Source: Trichosphaerium sp. ATCC 40318
Taxonomy: Eukaryota > Discosea > Flabellinia > Trichosidae
Direction: 5' to 3'
Assembly: GCA_038496445.1 (NCBI GenBank)
Contig: JALMLS010000255.1
Coordinates: 496,001 to 560,000 of the forward strand
DNA length: 64,000 nt
Shown here: one piece after another, positions 12,095-24,398 of the stretch
Numbering within the stretch: the first letter of the stretch is position 1
How the letters are laid out: each line of letters begins with the position of its first letter
The notes under the pieces: generated by a model
Told to the model about the DNA's origin: nothing
Databases searched by the model: none
What the model saw: only the letters and a program-made list of their open reading frames with translations
Position numbers and translations under genes: made by a program

Positions 12095-14906
12095 GAATCC
12101 ATACAACGAAAATAGAAGCTACAGTGAAATCTCGTTTTATTTCGACTTTAACACGTGTGAATGAAACGACCTTTTTTTAGGAAAATAGAATTCCATTGCT
12201 CCAATAGCAGTAAAGAAACTTGCAAAGCGTTTAGATTGTAAGAGGAACAAACTTCTCGTACTTTTATCGCCTGAGAAGCTTCAAGTATTGTACAGCTTGC
12301 CACAACACATCTTACAAGTCTTGTTGGAAAGGTCGTGCACTGATTATTTCCTCCCATGGAAGATGCTTTAAGGATCTTTGTGTTGTATGTTGTCGCTATT
12401 CATTCCAACATAACGCATAGCATGGTTATCGCAGTCTCAGGTTAAGTCTGCGACTTACTAATCTTTTTAGATGCTATGAAAGCAATAGGTTTTTAAGGTA
12501 CGATTTTTTGTATGAGTTGTTTTTCTGGCTAGTGTATACTGCCAATTTCAAAAGGGCTATTGCCACGTGTCTTGAACATTAAAGGAGACATGTATTACTA
12601 GAACCTCATGCAGCATGTCATATGTCACTTGGTGACCAGAAAACGTTTGAAAAACACTATTTCTATTTTGAATTCTAAATGGTAACTTTTAGAGGATTGC
12701 GATAACACTGTAGAGATTGGTGAATATGTTAAACCTCTAACTCTGACAGCAGGGCCCATATAAAGGAGGAAGATCTAGAGGAAGTGTTTAATGTAAAGTG
12801 GTCCGGGTCCCATGCTTATTTTTAGATTAAAAAAATCTTGGATTGACTCGTGGTATTGCCGAAGCTAAGAGAGTACTACCAAATCAAAAGGATGACGTTG
12901 AAAAGATGATGGGGTACTATATTGCGGTAACGACTCTTGTTAAAAGGTCAGCTGAAAGATATTTTGGCTTCTTTGGTTCGGTTCGTTGTTGATTATTCAT
13001 TCCTCTTGTACTTATCCCTTATTGTAGTTTGGATAATTTTGTTGCTAAACAAGATTTATAAAGGAGGATACTCCACAAGCATTGAAATAACGATGTAAAA
13101 GATAAGACTAAGGTGGGGAAGTTATTTACAAAGAAAACCAACACAGTCACATGTACAATTATTTCGTCAAAAGGAGTATCTTTCCTCGTGGTAGTTTCGT
13201 TTTTTGTCAAGAACGAGCTTTCGAACGTCTTGCAACACCAAGAAAATTAAGGAGCGAGGTATTAGTGCTTAAAGGCGCAATGTCAATCAAATGTTGTAAA
13301 TACACGACCTATTTGTTGTTAAACACAATAGGAATCTACTTGAGTACCAATGATACGCTACGCTGAGATATAGTGCTTCCGCTTACGGATATCCATGGAA
13401 GTCCTTTAGGTGGTAGTTGAGGTAGTTTACGGGAACCAGCAATGGGTTTTAGCCTCTTGTGTAAATCTACAAATTCGCTAACTAATAATCAGTTTTTTTT
13501 CGCTGTACGCCGTATTTTCATAACTACTTATCACGTGATAGCCCTGTTGACGCACGTTTTGGAAATTTTTTTTGTTTTGTACACTTTTTACCTGTATCTT
13601 CGCTTTATGGTCCAGTTTTTGCCTTCCTGAGGCTGATCGACGCGTATGACATAGACTGTATATTTCTGGCTGTTCGTTCCACGACATATCTCAGTGAGTT
13701 CAAAAGATATCTTATAATCAGGACCACTTGCCATTTAGGTGTAGTTGGCAGATTCTGTTAAGTGTGCTTACTTAGTGCTTTTACCATATACTTACAAACT
13801 GCGGCTACAGAAATAAGTGAAAGCAGGCTTGTGGGGTGTATGATAATCTGAGTGTTACACTGGCTACCAGAGTGATAATTCACATTTCCTTTGGTAAAAA
13901 TGGAATTGAGGATTTTATCAAGCGAAATGGTCTTGTATTTTCTGGCAAGTTTTGGGAGTTTGCAAACCTGAGTAGAGGTGGTCGTGGTCCGGTCCCGGCT
14001 AAGCCGGCTACAATAATCTGTAGCTGGTTTACCGACGGCCAAGAAACTCAGCAACAAAATCTGTAATAGGTTAACTTAAAAATGTGCGATTTTGTTGATG
14101 TTGTACCTTGGTACATGCTTTTTTTAAGTTCTACATGCTCTCAATGAATGTTTGTTGATGAGAATATTAACTACGAAAATAATGTGAGCATCACACTATC
14201 GATTCCAGAAGACTAAAATTTCGTGGAGCATTTACAAGCAAGTACTGACTAGGAGGGTCGCAATATATTGTTTTGTATCATTCAACTGAAGTGGAACACC
14301 CACGTTCACTGTAATTACCATATACGCGATCATTAGTGTAATTAATAACCTAAAACAAAGCACTAACCTGCACTTGTAGTCCAAAGCACGCGTGTTCAGT
14401 TGAAAAATTATGGATGAGTATGTCAACCATTTGTTTGAATTCGTGAGATTGAAACTCAACTCTGAACTCAACAGAAGCATTAACAATAAACTATGGTTGA
14501 TATCAACAACCCAACCCTTGAGATGTAATCTGGGGGTTTTTTTGTGGGTGGTCAATCGAACTTCTTCGTGGACAGGAACAATGAGAATGGCGAATGGCGC
14601 TTCTAAAACCATGCACAAATAGTTGTAAACGCCATACAGAGATAAATAAAGGCATTCTGGAGAAAAAAACGGTTGGTTTTTGTTACTATTTATATACAAT
14701 AAGCGTGGACGCCATTAAATACAATGAAGGTAAGTATGAGCGCGTTTTAGGCCGCTATCATTTATTTGGACTTTCAACAACGAAGAGGCCCACAAAACAC
14801 AGGAACAACGAACTAATATTACTGTTTTGAGTGTTGTTCAACCACAACCTCAACGCACAATGTGTATGAAGAGAGCTACGAGAGTTGCAATGCTATTGTA
14901 GGTGCT
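12095..14906. other. Gene-poor region, possible decayed sequence
   Basis: No protein family was recognised on either strand. Open frames at 13151-13366 (+), 13836-14066 (+) and 14232-14699 (-) lack domains and convincing exon structure. A GC-rich CCGGC hairpin-like motif at about 13990-14066 recurs at 21527-21587. CACGTG occurs at 12152, 12564 and 13532. The far right end (about 14760-14975) is similar to the flank of the other inverted-repeat arm. Confidence 0.5.
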
Positions 14907-16487
14907 GTGAAAACTCGATATTTTCATTCAATAGGTTCAGTCTTACAACCGTGTAGCCTAATATAGCATAAAAGAAGAAAGACTTCAAGTCACACAAAAA
15001 AAAAAAAAAAGAAAAAAATACCAAACACAAATTATTTTGTGTAGTGTGTGCCCCTAGAAGTTGCTTCTCTTTACCCCTTGTAGTTGGGTCTTCTACCACA
15101 TAAGCCACCTATGTAAAATGCGTAAAAAACATGGCATAGGCAGTGGTAATCGACTGGCTCAAAGCACCTCCTGTCTGAGGTGATACAATAGTGTATCTGT
15201 AACTACAGAACACTTTGTGAAGGATAGAAAAGGGCAAGTTTAGCTTGTCTCTTAGTACATCCATCAATGACACTACTCATTGGTTATTGAGTGAGTGGCA
15301 CTACAGCTTTAATGCTGTGTCCACTCTGAGAATGGGTTCTCTTCTATCATTATAACGCACATTTTGAGGCGTAGAAATGTTAATCGAGACCTCCAGTCAT
15401 GAAGTTGAAGCCCATAGTGGGCGACAACTATCTATGTATGAACATATGTTCTCTTCTATCATTATAACACTCATTTGAAGTGTAGAAATGTTAATCGAGT
15501 CATAGGTTCATCATGAATTGGCAGGTACCCTAAGAGGTGCCATGTCATCCAGCAGCTCATCAAGTTTTACCCAACAAGGAAAGGCACATGTCCAAGTACT
15601 TGTGGGGGATAGACATCGGTGTGTCTCAAGAATTAATTGATGGAAAGGCACCCAAGCCAAGTACATCAATTAGGGAGAGAAGGGTGGTATTATAAAGGTA
15701 TGTAATTGAAGCCCTCAGTGGGCAACAAAATCACATAAATGTATGACTGACCAATGTTTTATAGGAGAGTAGATATGGTATTGGATTTCTGGTTCAACAC
15801 AGGTGGAGCAAACTTGGGATAAGGGGTATGTTTAGGTTGGTACCAAGATTTTGGCAAGACAGATTCTAGTTGAGGTATTCAAAGTCGTGATTATATATAA
15901 GGTTATTGTTAACTAACTTATGCTAGGGAAAGGAGCAATTCAGTACTTGGTTTCACTTGCTTGTGAAATCATGCCTGTAATTTCAAAGAGTAACGGGTTG
16001 GTAGGCAGGCCACTATATAAGAGCTTCAGTATTTTTCAGTAGGAATTCTTTCAATCACTGCGGCTGGACTTTAGAACTTAATCACTTCTAAAGTTTCGAG
16101 TTTCCCATGCCTCTGGAGAGGGGGGTTGCTCGGTTGAATGAAGGAAAATGTTAAATATTGTTGTGAGTAAACATCCTCAAAGCCAATACGACTCTTTTGA
16201 ATGTCATGGGTATGTCAAAGTATTGACTGCAACTTTCTCTATTTTAAACAGTACAGTCCATCAAAGTAGATGATGTCCTGATCACTTAACCCACACGCCA
16301 AACATTTGTTTTGGTGCCAATGCCAAGTGTTGAGCCTTAGTGATCTCCATTCTTAAGAATGTCAATCCTTGTGTAGATTGATAAATAAACATAAATATAA
16401 CATTTTTTTTCACCATCTTTTACCACTTTGTTCATTTACCTTCCCTTTTGTCGTCCTTAAAATAGCACTGTTGTTTTAGTTGTACAA
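14907..16487 (+). repeat. Left arm of a large inverted repeat
   Basis: The sequence from GTGAAAACTCG (14907) to about TTGTACA (16487) is the reverse complement of 18793-20877, with high identity apart from insertions in the right arm. Both arms contain the same poly-A/poly-T block (about 14994-15018 and 20764-20790) and shared internal hairpin-like segments, such as two TTCTATCATTATAAC units at about 15340 and 15450. No transposase was found in either arm. Confidence 0.9.
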
Positions 16488-16572
16488 CATCTCTCATATT
16501 CAATTTATCTTGCCTTCTGTGTAAGTGCATTCGAAACAGTATCCATTCACCCTTTGTACATACACTGTGCTT

Positions 16573-17718
16573 GAGCCAGATTACGTATGCACTCCACTTT
16601 TAAAACAAAATTATTTTGATGTTGAAAATAGTTTGTTATGATTGGCGCTTGACTAAATAGTAGTCATACATACTGTGCATAATATATAGAGAGTATGAAA
16701 CATTCACTAACAGTGGTGTAGCCTGCAATGACTCTAAAAAATAGTGTAATTTTGTGACTTTTTAAGCATGGTTAAGCTATACTTATTGCACACATTATCA
16801 ATTATGTTTTCATCACTTTGAGTAGGTGTCAATGGTCGTATTTAATAGCCTCAAAGCATGTTATTGAAAAGTAAACGCACAATAAAGTGCCTCAAATGTG
16901 GAGTTTGTTGAATGATATTTGATGAAACAAACACTTTCTTTACTATTCTACATGGATGTTATAAGTGATGTTCTACACTTTTCTTCATTTGAAAATGAGT
17001 ATATGGCATAGTGGTGCCACTATGATCAATTGTAAAAATACACATGCCAATAGTGTTTGCCAAAAGTACTCTTACATTTTTTTTTCCCAAATTTATCAAA
17101 CAATCAATTTTACATCTCAGGTATTGCCACTGATATACTCACATGTGTTGCAAGTGATGTATTTTAGCTGGCACATTTATGTGTTTTTAAAAATGGCCCA
17201 GTTTTCTACAGCTGTAGGAATTTTTCATAAAACCAATATTAAAGGCTAGGGCCAAAACGGTCCAAACTGTGAATATGTAGAAACAGAAGTATATGAACTG
17301 TTTCTATAGTTTAGAGAATATTGATGGCATTGCCTGGCATTATACCTTTTTCTTGCCTTTTTGTTAAAAATGGTGTTTTATGCTTGGAAACACATATTCT
17401 ACACATTATTATCGCTTAAAGTATTGTTCTTGATTTTAAAGAGTTAACTTTTTTAGCCACTAAACGCTGTAAAACACTTATAACTTCAGTTCCTACATAT
17501 TTGGACAATTAAAAGGGTGTGTAATGTGCAGGCATCATGAAACCGTGTTCAAGGAGTTTATGTTGCTACTTTCCTTTTAAGGCAAAAAGTTCTTGCTTGA
17601 AAGTAAGTACTTTTTTCCGCTTGCGACGTAATTTATGCTCTCACACTCCACCACCTTGTTTAACAGGATGTTTTAAAGCTGATAAGCGTGTGTGGAATGC
17701 ATAGGTAATCTGGCTCTA
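16573..17718 (+). pseudogene. Decayed direct copy of 10489-11646 (dsRBD/F-box gene tail plus RAD9-like start)
   Basis: Same orientation and order as 10489-11646. Small deletions shift the frames; for example the RAD9-like frame loses residues around 17400-17440 and the splice neighbourhood around 17630 is altered. The copy lies between the two arms of the inverted repeat, so it was probably captured or duplicated with them. It is unlikely to encode a full protein. Confidence 0.85.
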
Positions 17719-18792
17719 CAAGTTGTCCGTTCACCCAATTTTGACCTTAAAAACGTACTAAAAAACAACACTATAAAGTTTTTCATAAAAACCCACAAAT
17801 GGCTAGGAACGATTTTGTAAGCGGTTCACACCTCTCATATCAATGCTTTATCCTGTGTGGATGTACCTTTGGAATGAATGGCTCTATTGTTAAGTTCTAA
17901 ATGTGGAATAAATTATTAATTTTTTTCTTGCTTTTTGGCGTTTTTTTTAAGACTTAGTTTTCTTTAAAAAAACTGTTTACATTGGAATTTACAGATTGTG
18001 CAAGGCTGTACAGACTATAACATAATGCGCACAAGTTCACTATAGTGTTTAATGTACAATTTTTCCGACATCCGTGCGCTATTGATGCCACGAAGACGTT
18101 GTCTTTCCTCCCAAACATCACATTTTAGTTGTAGCAAGAACTTTATACAAAAGTGTAATGATAATCACCTCACAACTGAGACAAATCCAGAGTGGTGTAA
18201 TATACACTCAATTGCAACATTTTTTGGGTGCTCCATGTCATGATAAACCTATTCTTCATAACTTCTATACACCATAAATTTTTAGGTATTGATAATACTA
18301 ATCAGTTGGTCAAACACAACATTGAGCAGAATTACATGCTGAAAGACTTTGGATTTGTCAAAACTGACTGTAACATACACATCTATGTTCTTCAAAAAGA
18401 TTCTTTGAGCAATTCTTATTTATATTACCTTTGGTAACCAGGTGTTTACAGAGCAACTTTTGTAAGTCATTTGAAGATGATGTAAGTTCAAGAGCTGTGA
18501 AATAGATACTTAACTTGTTTAAAAATGGCTAATAGCAGTAGTGTTCGGAGCAGGAACAACACAAAAGATAACAACTATGCGACCTCAAAACAGGAAAGTG
18601 CATTATTGAATTGATGAGAATAGTGAAAAGCATGAATATTCTGGAAGCAAAGAGTAATGCGGAGAAGAATGGCTTTAAACAATGGTGAGAATATAAACTC
18701 GATGTACACAGTTAACGGACAACTTGCAGGACTGTGCTTGCATAAGGATGGTAAGAAAAAACGGCAAGTATTCTTACCTGGTATGATGAGGA
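17719..18792. other. Central unique segment between inverted arms
   Basis: Contains an unassigned frame at 18052-18437 (+), split by a stop near 18243 and a possible intron. A short Gly/Lys/Asn stretch at about 18690-18770 (NGQLAG...KDGKK) faintly resembles a MORN-type repeat. No transposase, integrase or polymerase motif was seen. Confidence 0.4.
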
Positions 18793-19342
18793 TGTACAAA
18801 TAAAACAACAGTGCTATTTTAAGGACGACAAAAGGGAAGGTAAATGAACAAAGTGGTAAAAGATGGTGAAAACAATGTTATATTTATGTTTATTTATCAA
18901 TCTACACAAGGATTGACATTCTTAAGTTAAGGCTTGACACTTTGAATGGCACCAAAACAAATGTTTGGCGTGTGGGTTAAGTGATCAGGACATCATCTAC
19001 TTTGACGGACTGTACTGTTTAAAATAGAGAAAGTTGCAGTCAATACTTTGACATACCCATGACATTCAAAAGAGTCGTATTGGCTTTGAGGATGTTTACT
19101 CACAACAATAATTTAACATTTTCCTTCATTCAACCGAGCAACCCCCCTCTCCAGAGGCACGGGAAACTCGAAACTTTAGAAGTGATTAAGTTCTAAAGTC
19201 CAGCCGCAGTGATTGAAAGAATTCCTACTGAAAAATACTGAAGCTCTTATATAGTGGCCTGCCTACCAACCCGTTACTCTTTGAAATTACAGGCATGATT
19301 TCACAAGCAAGTGAAACCAAGTACTGAATTGCTCCTTTCCCT

Positions 19343-19871
19343 ACACTTGCACAATAACATTTTAGATAACAATTGAATACACTACTCAGTGCCGACACAC
19401 TGTGGGTAATACGTTCGGTATGATACTTGGGAGTAACCCTGTTCTCTGTCAAACGTAACCGTATATATATGGTGCCCCAACTTTCGTTGTGGTCGGATGT
19501 GTAGTATATTCAGTGCTATCCCTCCAAGGTACTTAAGAGTATTGTTCCCTTGGAGGTAAAATGAGAGAATAAACACACAGCACAATAACATTTTAGATAG
19601 CAATTGAATACACTACTCAGTGCCGACACACTGTGGGTAATACGTTCGGTATGATACTTGGGGGTAACCCTGTTCTCTGTCAAACGTAACCGTATATATA
19701 TGGTGCCCCAACTTTCGTTGTGGTCGGATGTGTAGTATATTCAGTGCTATCCCTCCAAGGTACTTAAGAGTATTGTTCCCTTTGGAGGTAAAATGTATTG
19801 AATGTGTTTATTCTCTGCAACATACAGGGACTGAGCCCTTGTACATTGCTGTGCATGTCAATTCCTAAGGT
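19343..19871. mobile_element. About 530-bp insertion in right arm with 231-bp tandem duplication (MITE-like)
   Basis: In the left arm the sequence runs CTTTCCCTA/GCATA/AGTTAGTTAAC. In the right arm these flanks are separated by about 530 bases. The insert ends are loosely inverted (TACACTTG at the left, AAGGTGTA at the right). Inside, a unit starting ACAATAACAT at 19351 recurs at 19582, a 231-bp period with near identity over about 210 bases. It has no coding capacity. Confidence 0.7.
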
Positions 19872-20565
19872 GTAAGTTAGTTAACAATAAACTTATAATC
19901 ACGACTTTGAGTACCTCAACTAGAATCCGTCTTGCCAAAATCTTGGTACCAACCTAAACGTACCCCCTTATCCCAAGTTTGCCCCACCTGTGTATTGAAC
20001 CAGAAAAAATACCCTATAAAACATTGGTCAGTCATACATTTATGTGATTTTGTTGCCCACTGAGGGCTTCAATTACATACCTCTATAATACCACCCTTCT
20101 CTCCCTAATTGATGTACTTGGCTTGGGTGCCTTTCCATCAATTAGTTCTTGAGACACATCGATGTCTATCCCCCACAAGTACTTGGACATGTGCCTTTCC
20201 TTGTTGGGTAAAACTTGTTGAGGTACCTGCCAAAGCTATGATGAACCTATGACTCGATTAGCATTTCTACACTTCAAATGAGTGTTATAATGATAGAAGA
20301 GGATACATGGTCACACATAGATAGTTCTCGCCCACTGTGGGCTTTAACTTCATGACTGAAGGTCTCGATTAACATTTCTACGCCTCAAAATGTGCGTTAT
20401 AATGATAGAAGAGAACCCATTCTCAGAGTGGACACAGCATTAAAGCTGTAGTACCACTCACTCAACAACCAATGAGTAGTGTCATTGATGGATGTACTAA
20501 GAGACAAGCTAAACTTGCCCTTTTCTATCCTTCACAAAGTGTTCTGTAGTTACAGATACACTATT

Positions 20566-20623
20566 GTATCACCTCAGACAGGAGGTGATACACTATTGTA
20601 TCACCTCAGACAGGAGGTGCTTT
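20566..20623. repeat. 29-bp tandem duplication
   Basis: The unit beginning GATACACTATTGTATCACC and ending CAGACAGGAG is present twice in a row here and once in the left arm (about 15170-15200). Confidence 0.85.
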
Positions 20624-20877
20624 GAGCCAGTCGATTACCACTGCCTATGCCATGTTTTTTACGCATTTTACATAGGTGGCTTATGTGGTAGAAGACCCAA
20701 CTACAAGGGGTAAAGAGAAGCAACTTCTAGGGGCACACACTACACAAAATAATTTGTGTTTGGTATTTTTTTCTTTTTTTTTTTTTTTGTGTGACTTGAA
20801 GTCTTTCTTCTTTTATGCTATATTAGGCTACACGGTTGTAAGACTGAACCTATTGAATGAAAATATCGAGTTTTCAC

Positions 20878-22489
20878 GGCACATACAATACCAATGTGAC
20901 TCTCATAGCTCACTGCATACACGTCGTATTCTGCAGTTGTGGGTTTGAAAAAACCAACACAATTATTGGTTGTGCCTCTGTGCTCTGTGGTGCCTGTTGG
21001 TTGTTAGTACTTGCAAAAAGCAATAAAGATTTGCTTCTTTGTCGCAGAAGCCCCTTACATACAACAAATTGGTGTTTTCGAGGGTCTACTACTAGAACCG
21101 AGCATTCTTTATTTACTTTTAGAGTTTACACTTCACTGAAATATCTATTTTAAATACTCAAATATGGATAATGCACATTTCCAAAACTCCATAAACCCTT
21201 GTGTTAGCTATTTTCGTGACTTGAGTACCGTTTCAGCGATGTTTTGTTTTGTAAAACGTGCAACTAAACGATAACTACTTTTTCCTGCTTGCATGCTCAC
21301 GAAAATTATATTGCTTTTGAAAACGTTACCGTATCGTGTAAAGAATAGATTCAAACGCTTTTTTGGTTGTTCACGGAATGCTCGAAAAGGAAATGTGTGC
21401 TATAAAATTCAAACAAGGGATCAGCTTCATGTTTACCATATGGCCACAACCAATCTTACATAGGTGGTACAACGAGAGGTGGTCGCTAAACAGCTATAGC
21501 CGGTTATCCGCGTAAGTTTTTGGGACCGGCAAAAGCCGGCTAAGAAAAATAAGATAACTCCGCAACAAAATCTGTAGTCGGCTATGGATCAAACAGTTTC
21601 TTTCTGGTAACTAACTACACAGTCTCTTCTTCTTTTTCAGCCTTTATGATTTTCTTTGTTGCGCTACAGGCAATATATTAACATACCGTGGACATGGAGA
21701 TTGCTGTTTTATTAATACAAATCCTTGATAAACAAACAAACTTTCACACAGATGTCCGATGTATCTATCTAGTTTAGTTGTTAGTCTTTGGTTCAACTCC
21801 TCAAGGGGCTTCTCCATGGCTGGACTCTAGTAATTGTTGAAAGTTCAGGTTTCGATTCAGGTAAGACACGCAGAATTGACTTGAAGGCGCTTGAGAATAC
21901 CTGATAATCGAAAAGTTAGTTTTGGTGCATTGCTATCATAAATTCCGTAGAATGAGCATACACTAGTTGCCTATGCAGCGGTAAAATGGGTCATCCACAG
22001 CTCCACTTGTACCTCAACTTCAATAGTTAAATTATGCCAACATTTCTCACAAACTTGTAACATATTTTGTAGCTTGTATCCTACGATTTATTGAACGAGA
22101 CAGAATGCTATGCACCCAATATCTAATTGTAAGCCTTGACTTAATGCTATGAGTTGCTCCAATTATCACCTCAAACCTAACGAACACTACATGCAACAAA
22201 GATAAATTTAGGTATCTGATGTGGTCGCTATAGATCTTATGCTCCCTGGGTGATATGGTGGATAAGGTCCTTACAAGGCCTTACAGTCACAAAAGCCACA
22301 AGAAAAGTGATTGTTTACCCAGAAACTTAAAATGAGCTGTTTTACCTTTGGTCACTTTTATATCCATTGATTTACTACTAATGCGTAGGTGCAACGAGAG
22401 ATGAGTGGTTGTGCTATTAACCAACGCCTTCAATTAAAAGGAAATCAATGTATCCGTCGACCATGCTGTATTTACAAGTTTTTCTTCAA
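20878..22489. other. Gene-poor flank of the inverted repeat
   Basis: The minus strand from about 21060 to 20840 is alignable, at low identity, with 14760-14975 (shared SYES and VKTRYFHS frames). The rest shows no recognised gene. A CCGGC/GCCGG hairpin-like motif sits at about 21527-21545. Confidence 0.45.
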
Positions 22490-22495
22490 TTTATT
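22490..22495 (-). terminator. Poly(A) signal (AATAAA on minus strand)
   Basis: TTTATT on the plus strand, 14 nt past the stop of the CASTOR-like gene. Confidence 0.5.
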
Positions 22496-22508
22496 TACAT
22501 AACACTTG

Positions 22509-24184
22509 TTACTTCAATGTTTTCGGTGTTGTTGGTGTTTGTAACAACTTTAATGCTGAATCTCGCGCTGTTTCCTTCACCTTTACAATATTGTTAGCAT
22601 AAGGGCGAAAAAAAATTAAAGTGACGATGTTATTTCATTTTTTTGCTTTTTTTCAGCGCAAAATTATGACTTGTACCAAAATGAAGTCAGTGTCAAACGT
22701 TGATAGATAATAAATAGACACTCCATTTTTTGCAAGAGGTAATGCCAAAGAGCTTACAACTCCAGGAACGCTTACTAAGAAGAAATATGAGTAAAGTCAA
22801 AATACTTGACATTTTTTATATCGTACTGAATCCCCAAGTACCAGCAGATACTTGGATAACTTGCCAACACTCCTTATGTACTTTTAACTCTACTTTTGAC
22901 TTTAAAATATTTATAGACGGTTCATCAGCGATAATAGAAACTTGGTCACTAAACGTTGTGTACGAAAAGTATCGTCCCTTTCTACGAGGCGTTAGAATTA
23001 AATAATACAAAAAAAAGAAAAAAAGGAGAAAATTGGATGTGCTTACTTTTCTGGGAAAAAAAATAGCTTAATCAGCTCGAGAGAACCTGATTTGACAGCA
23101 TCTCTATGACCATGTGCCAAATAAAGTCGATGATCGAGAGCTGTTAGAAGCATAGCAGCATCATAATCTTGAATTTTTTCCGCCGTAGAGAATACAATTG
23201 AAGCACCTGGATCTTCACCTTTTGGTTTACCAATTTCTGTTACTTTATCGTTTAATATATTCTGAGCGTTTTCAAAGTTTTCAGCATGTACCTATTCAGT
23301 GAGTTAAGAAATAAAGAGTTCACTGAAGTTATTTAAAAAAAAATCAAAAAATAGATTAGTAAGCGCTAAAACCGAGTATAATTACATCAACAGCATACAC
23401 ATTAATATGTTACGCTTGTACGAGTAGTTTTAATGCCGATTGTTTGATTTTAAGGAATTTTCATAACAAAAATAATGTGGCGACACTCGTTTTCTGTTAG
23501 CAATTCATTTAAAACGATTGAAGAAAACAGTACCAGTATTAGATCGCTCTTAAATGTACTCAAGTATATTACAGAAATAGCCGCTTGAGCTAGAGGTCTA
23601 GCAATGCTACTGATGTACCCCGATTCATCTAAAAGCGAGTGAGCTCAGCAAGAAACGAAAACGGTTTTAAGATTTTTGCGGGAGTTTATCGTGGCTAGGT
23701 TAAAAATCGCGTACCTATCGCGTTTTCGCCTTGAGTAATCTCTAGAACGCGAAATTCGCCAGGGGAAACGATTAAAGTGCCCTTTGGGAAAAGTTCGATT
23801 GATTCAACGTCAATAATCTACCAAACCAGTTTCAGTATTGTTAATCAAGCGTTCAAAATCAATAGAGTTTTAGATGTTCAAAATAAGACAATTGTAAAAA
23901 AACTGTACAAACGCCATACCAGTGAAATTTCATCGCCTGTCTCTGTGTATGACAAAAAAGACTGAGGTCTACATTGATGAGTAAGCGAGTAATTTTAAAG
24001 TGACAGCTTGTACCTAAAAAACATCATTTCTACGAGCATCTTCATACTGCCAGAACTAACCGAGCGTTATTTTAAGGTTTACACTCAGGTAACAATACTT
24101 TTCTCCCGTTTTAAAACTCACTAAGCGTAAGCTATGTGGTAGAGCATTGACTGTTATCCCAGATCCTTTGGTTGTGGCTGACAT
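22509..24184 (-). CDS. CASTOR-like ACT-domain protein (cytosolic amino-acid sensor family)
   Basis: Reading from 24184 down, exons give an N-terminal NALPHSLRL; then FLSYTETGDEISL, FPKGTLIVSPGEFRVLEI, GYISSIARPLAQAAISV and YLSTFKSDLIL; then a VHAENFENAQ helix; then a second module with RYFSYTTFSDQVSII, VPGVVSSLALPLAKNGVSI, YYLSTFDTDFIL and VKETARDSALKLL; and a stop at 22509. The duplicated pattern (FSyTET...iSl, then g.issla.PLa...iSi.yLSTf.tDfiLV) is that of animal CASTOR1/2 (GATSL) proteins, which carry paired ACT domains. CASTOR1 senses arginine and restrains GATOR2-mTORC1 signalling in animals. Whether this protein binds arginine cannot be read here. One early junction (near 24000-24040) is uncertain. 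It is divergently arranged with NOB1, with only 214 bases between the starts. Confidence 0.75.
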
Positions 24185-24398
24185 CGCGTGGTGTAAAACG
24201 GCTGTATTTGGTAATTAGTTCTAGAGTGCTTTTGTGGAGAAAAAGTACAGAAGATGCTTTCAGTTAGCAGGCCGTTTATTTTGTTGGTCTCGATTGGCCT
24301 AGTTTCTAAATAGCGAGCCTAATTACGCTTATTGCTCTGCACTACAACGTTTACGCTTTATTGTTACATTAACTAACACTTTACATTGGAATTCGCAC
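24185..24398. promoter_or_regulatory. Bidirectional promoter region between CASTOR-like gene and NOB1
   Basis: The 214 bases separating two divergent ATGs must contain both promoters. No TATA box stands out at a fixed distance, and this spacer has no CACGTG. This is inferred from gene arrangement only. Confidence 0.5.

Larger units (their letters stand above)
18793..20877 (-). repeat. Right arm of the large inverted repeat
   Basis: Reverse complement of 14907-16487. It is about 500 bases longer than the left arm, mainly because of the insertion at 19343-19871 and a 29-bp tandem duplication near 20566-20623. Small substitutions between arms show they have diverged since formation. Confidence 0.9.

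Noticed and set aside
14232-14699. 155-codon minus-strand open frame
   Set aside because: The longest frame of the gene-poor region, but hydrophobic by composition, without a domain, and overlapping an equally open plus-strand frame. No splice pattern supports it.
14893-20948. Identical 70-90-residue hydrophobic proteins encoded in both inverted arms
   Set aside because: The frame runs through a poly-A/poly-T block and ends differently in the two arms; it is better explained as repeat sequence than as a gene.
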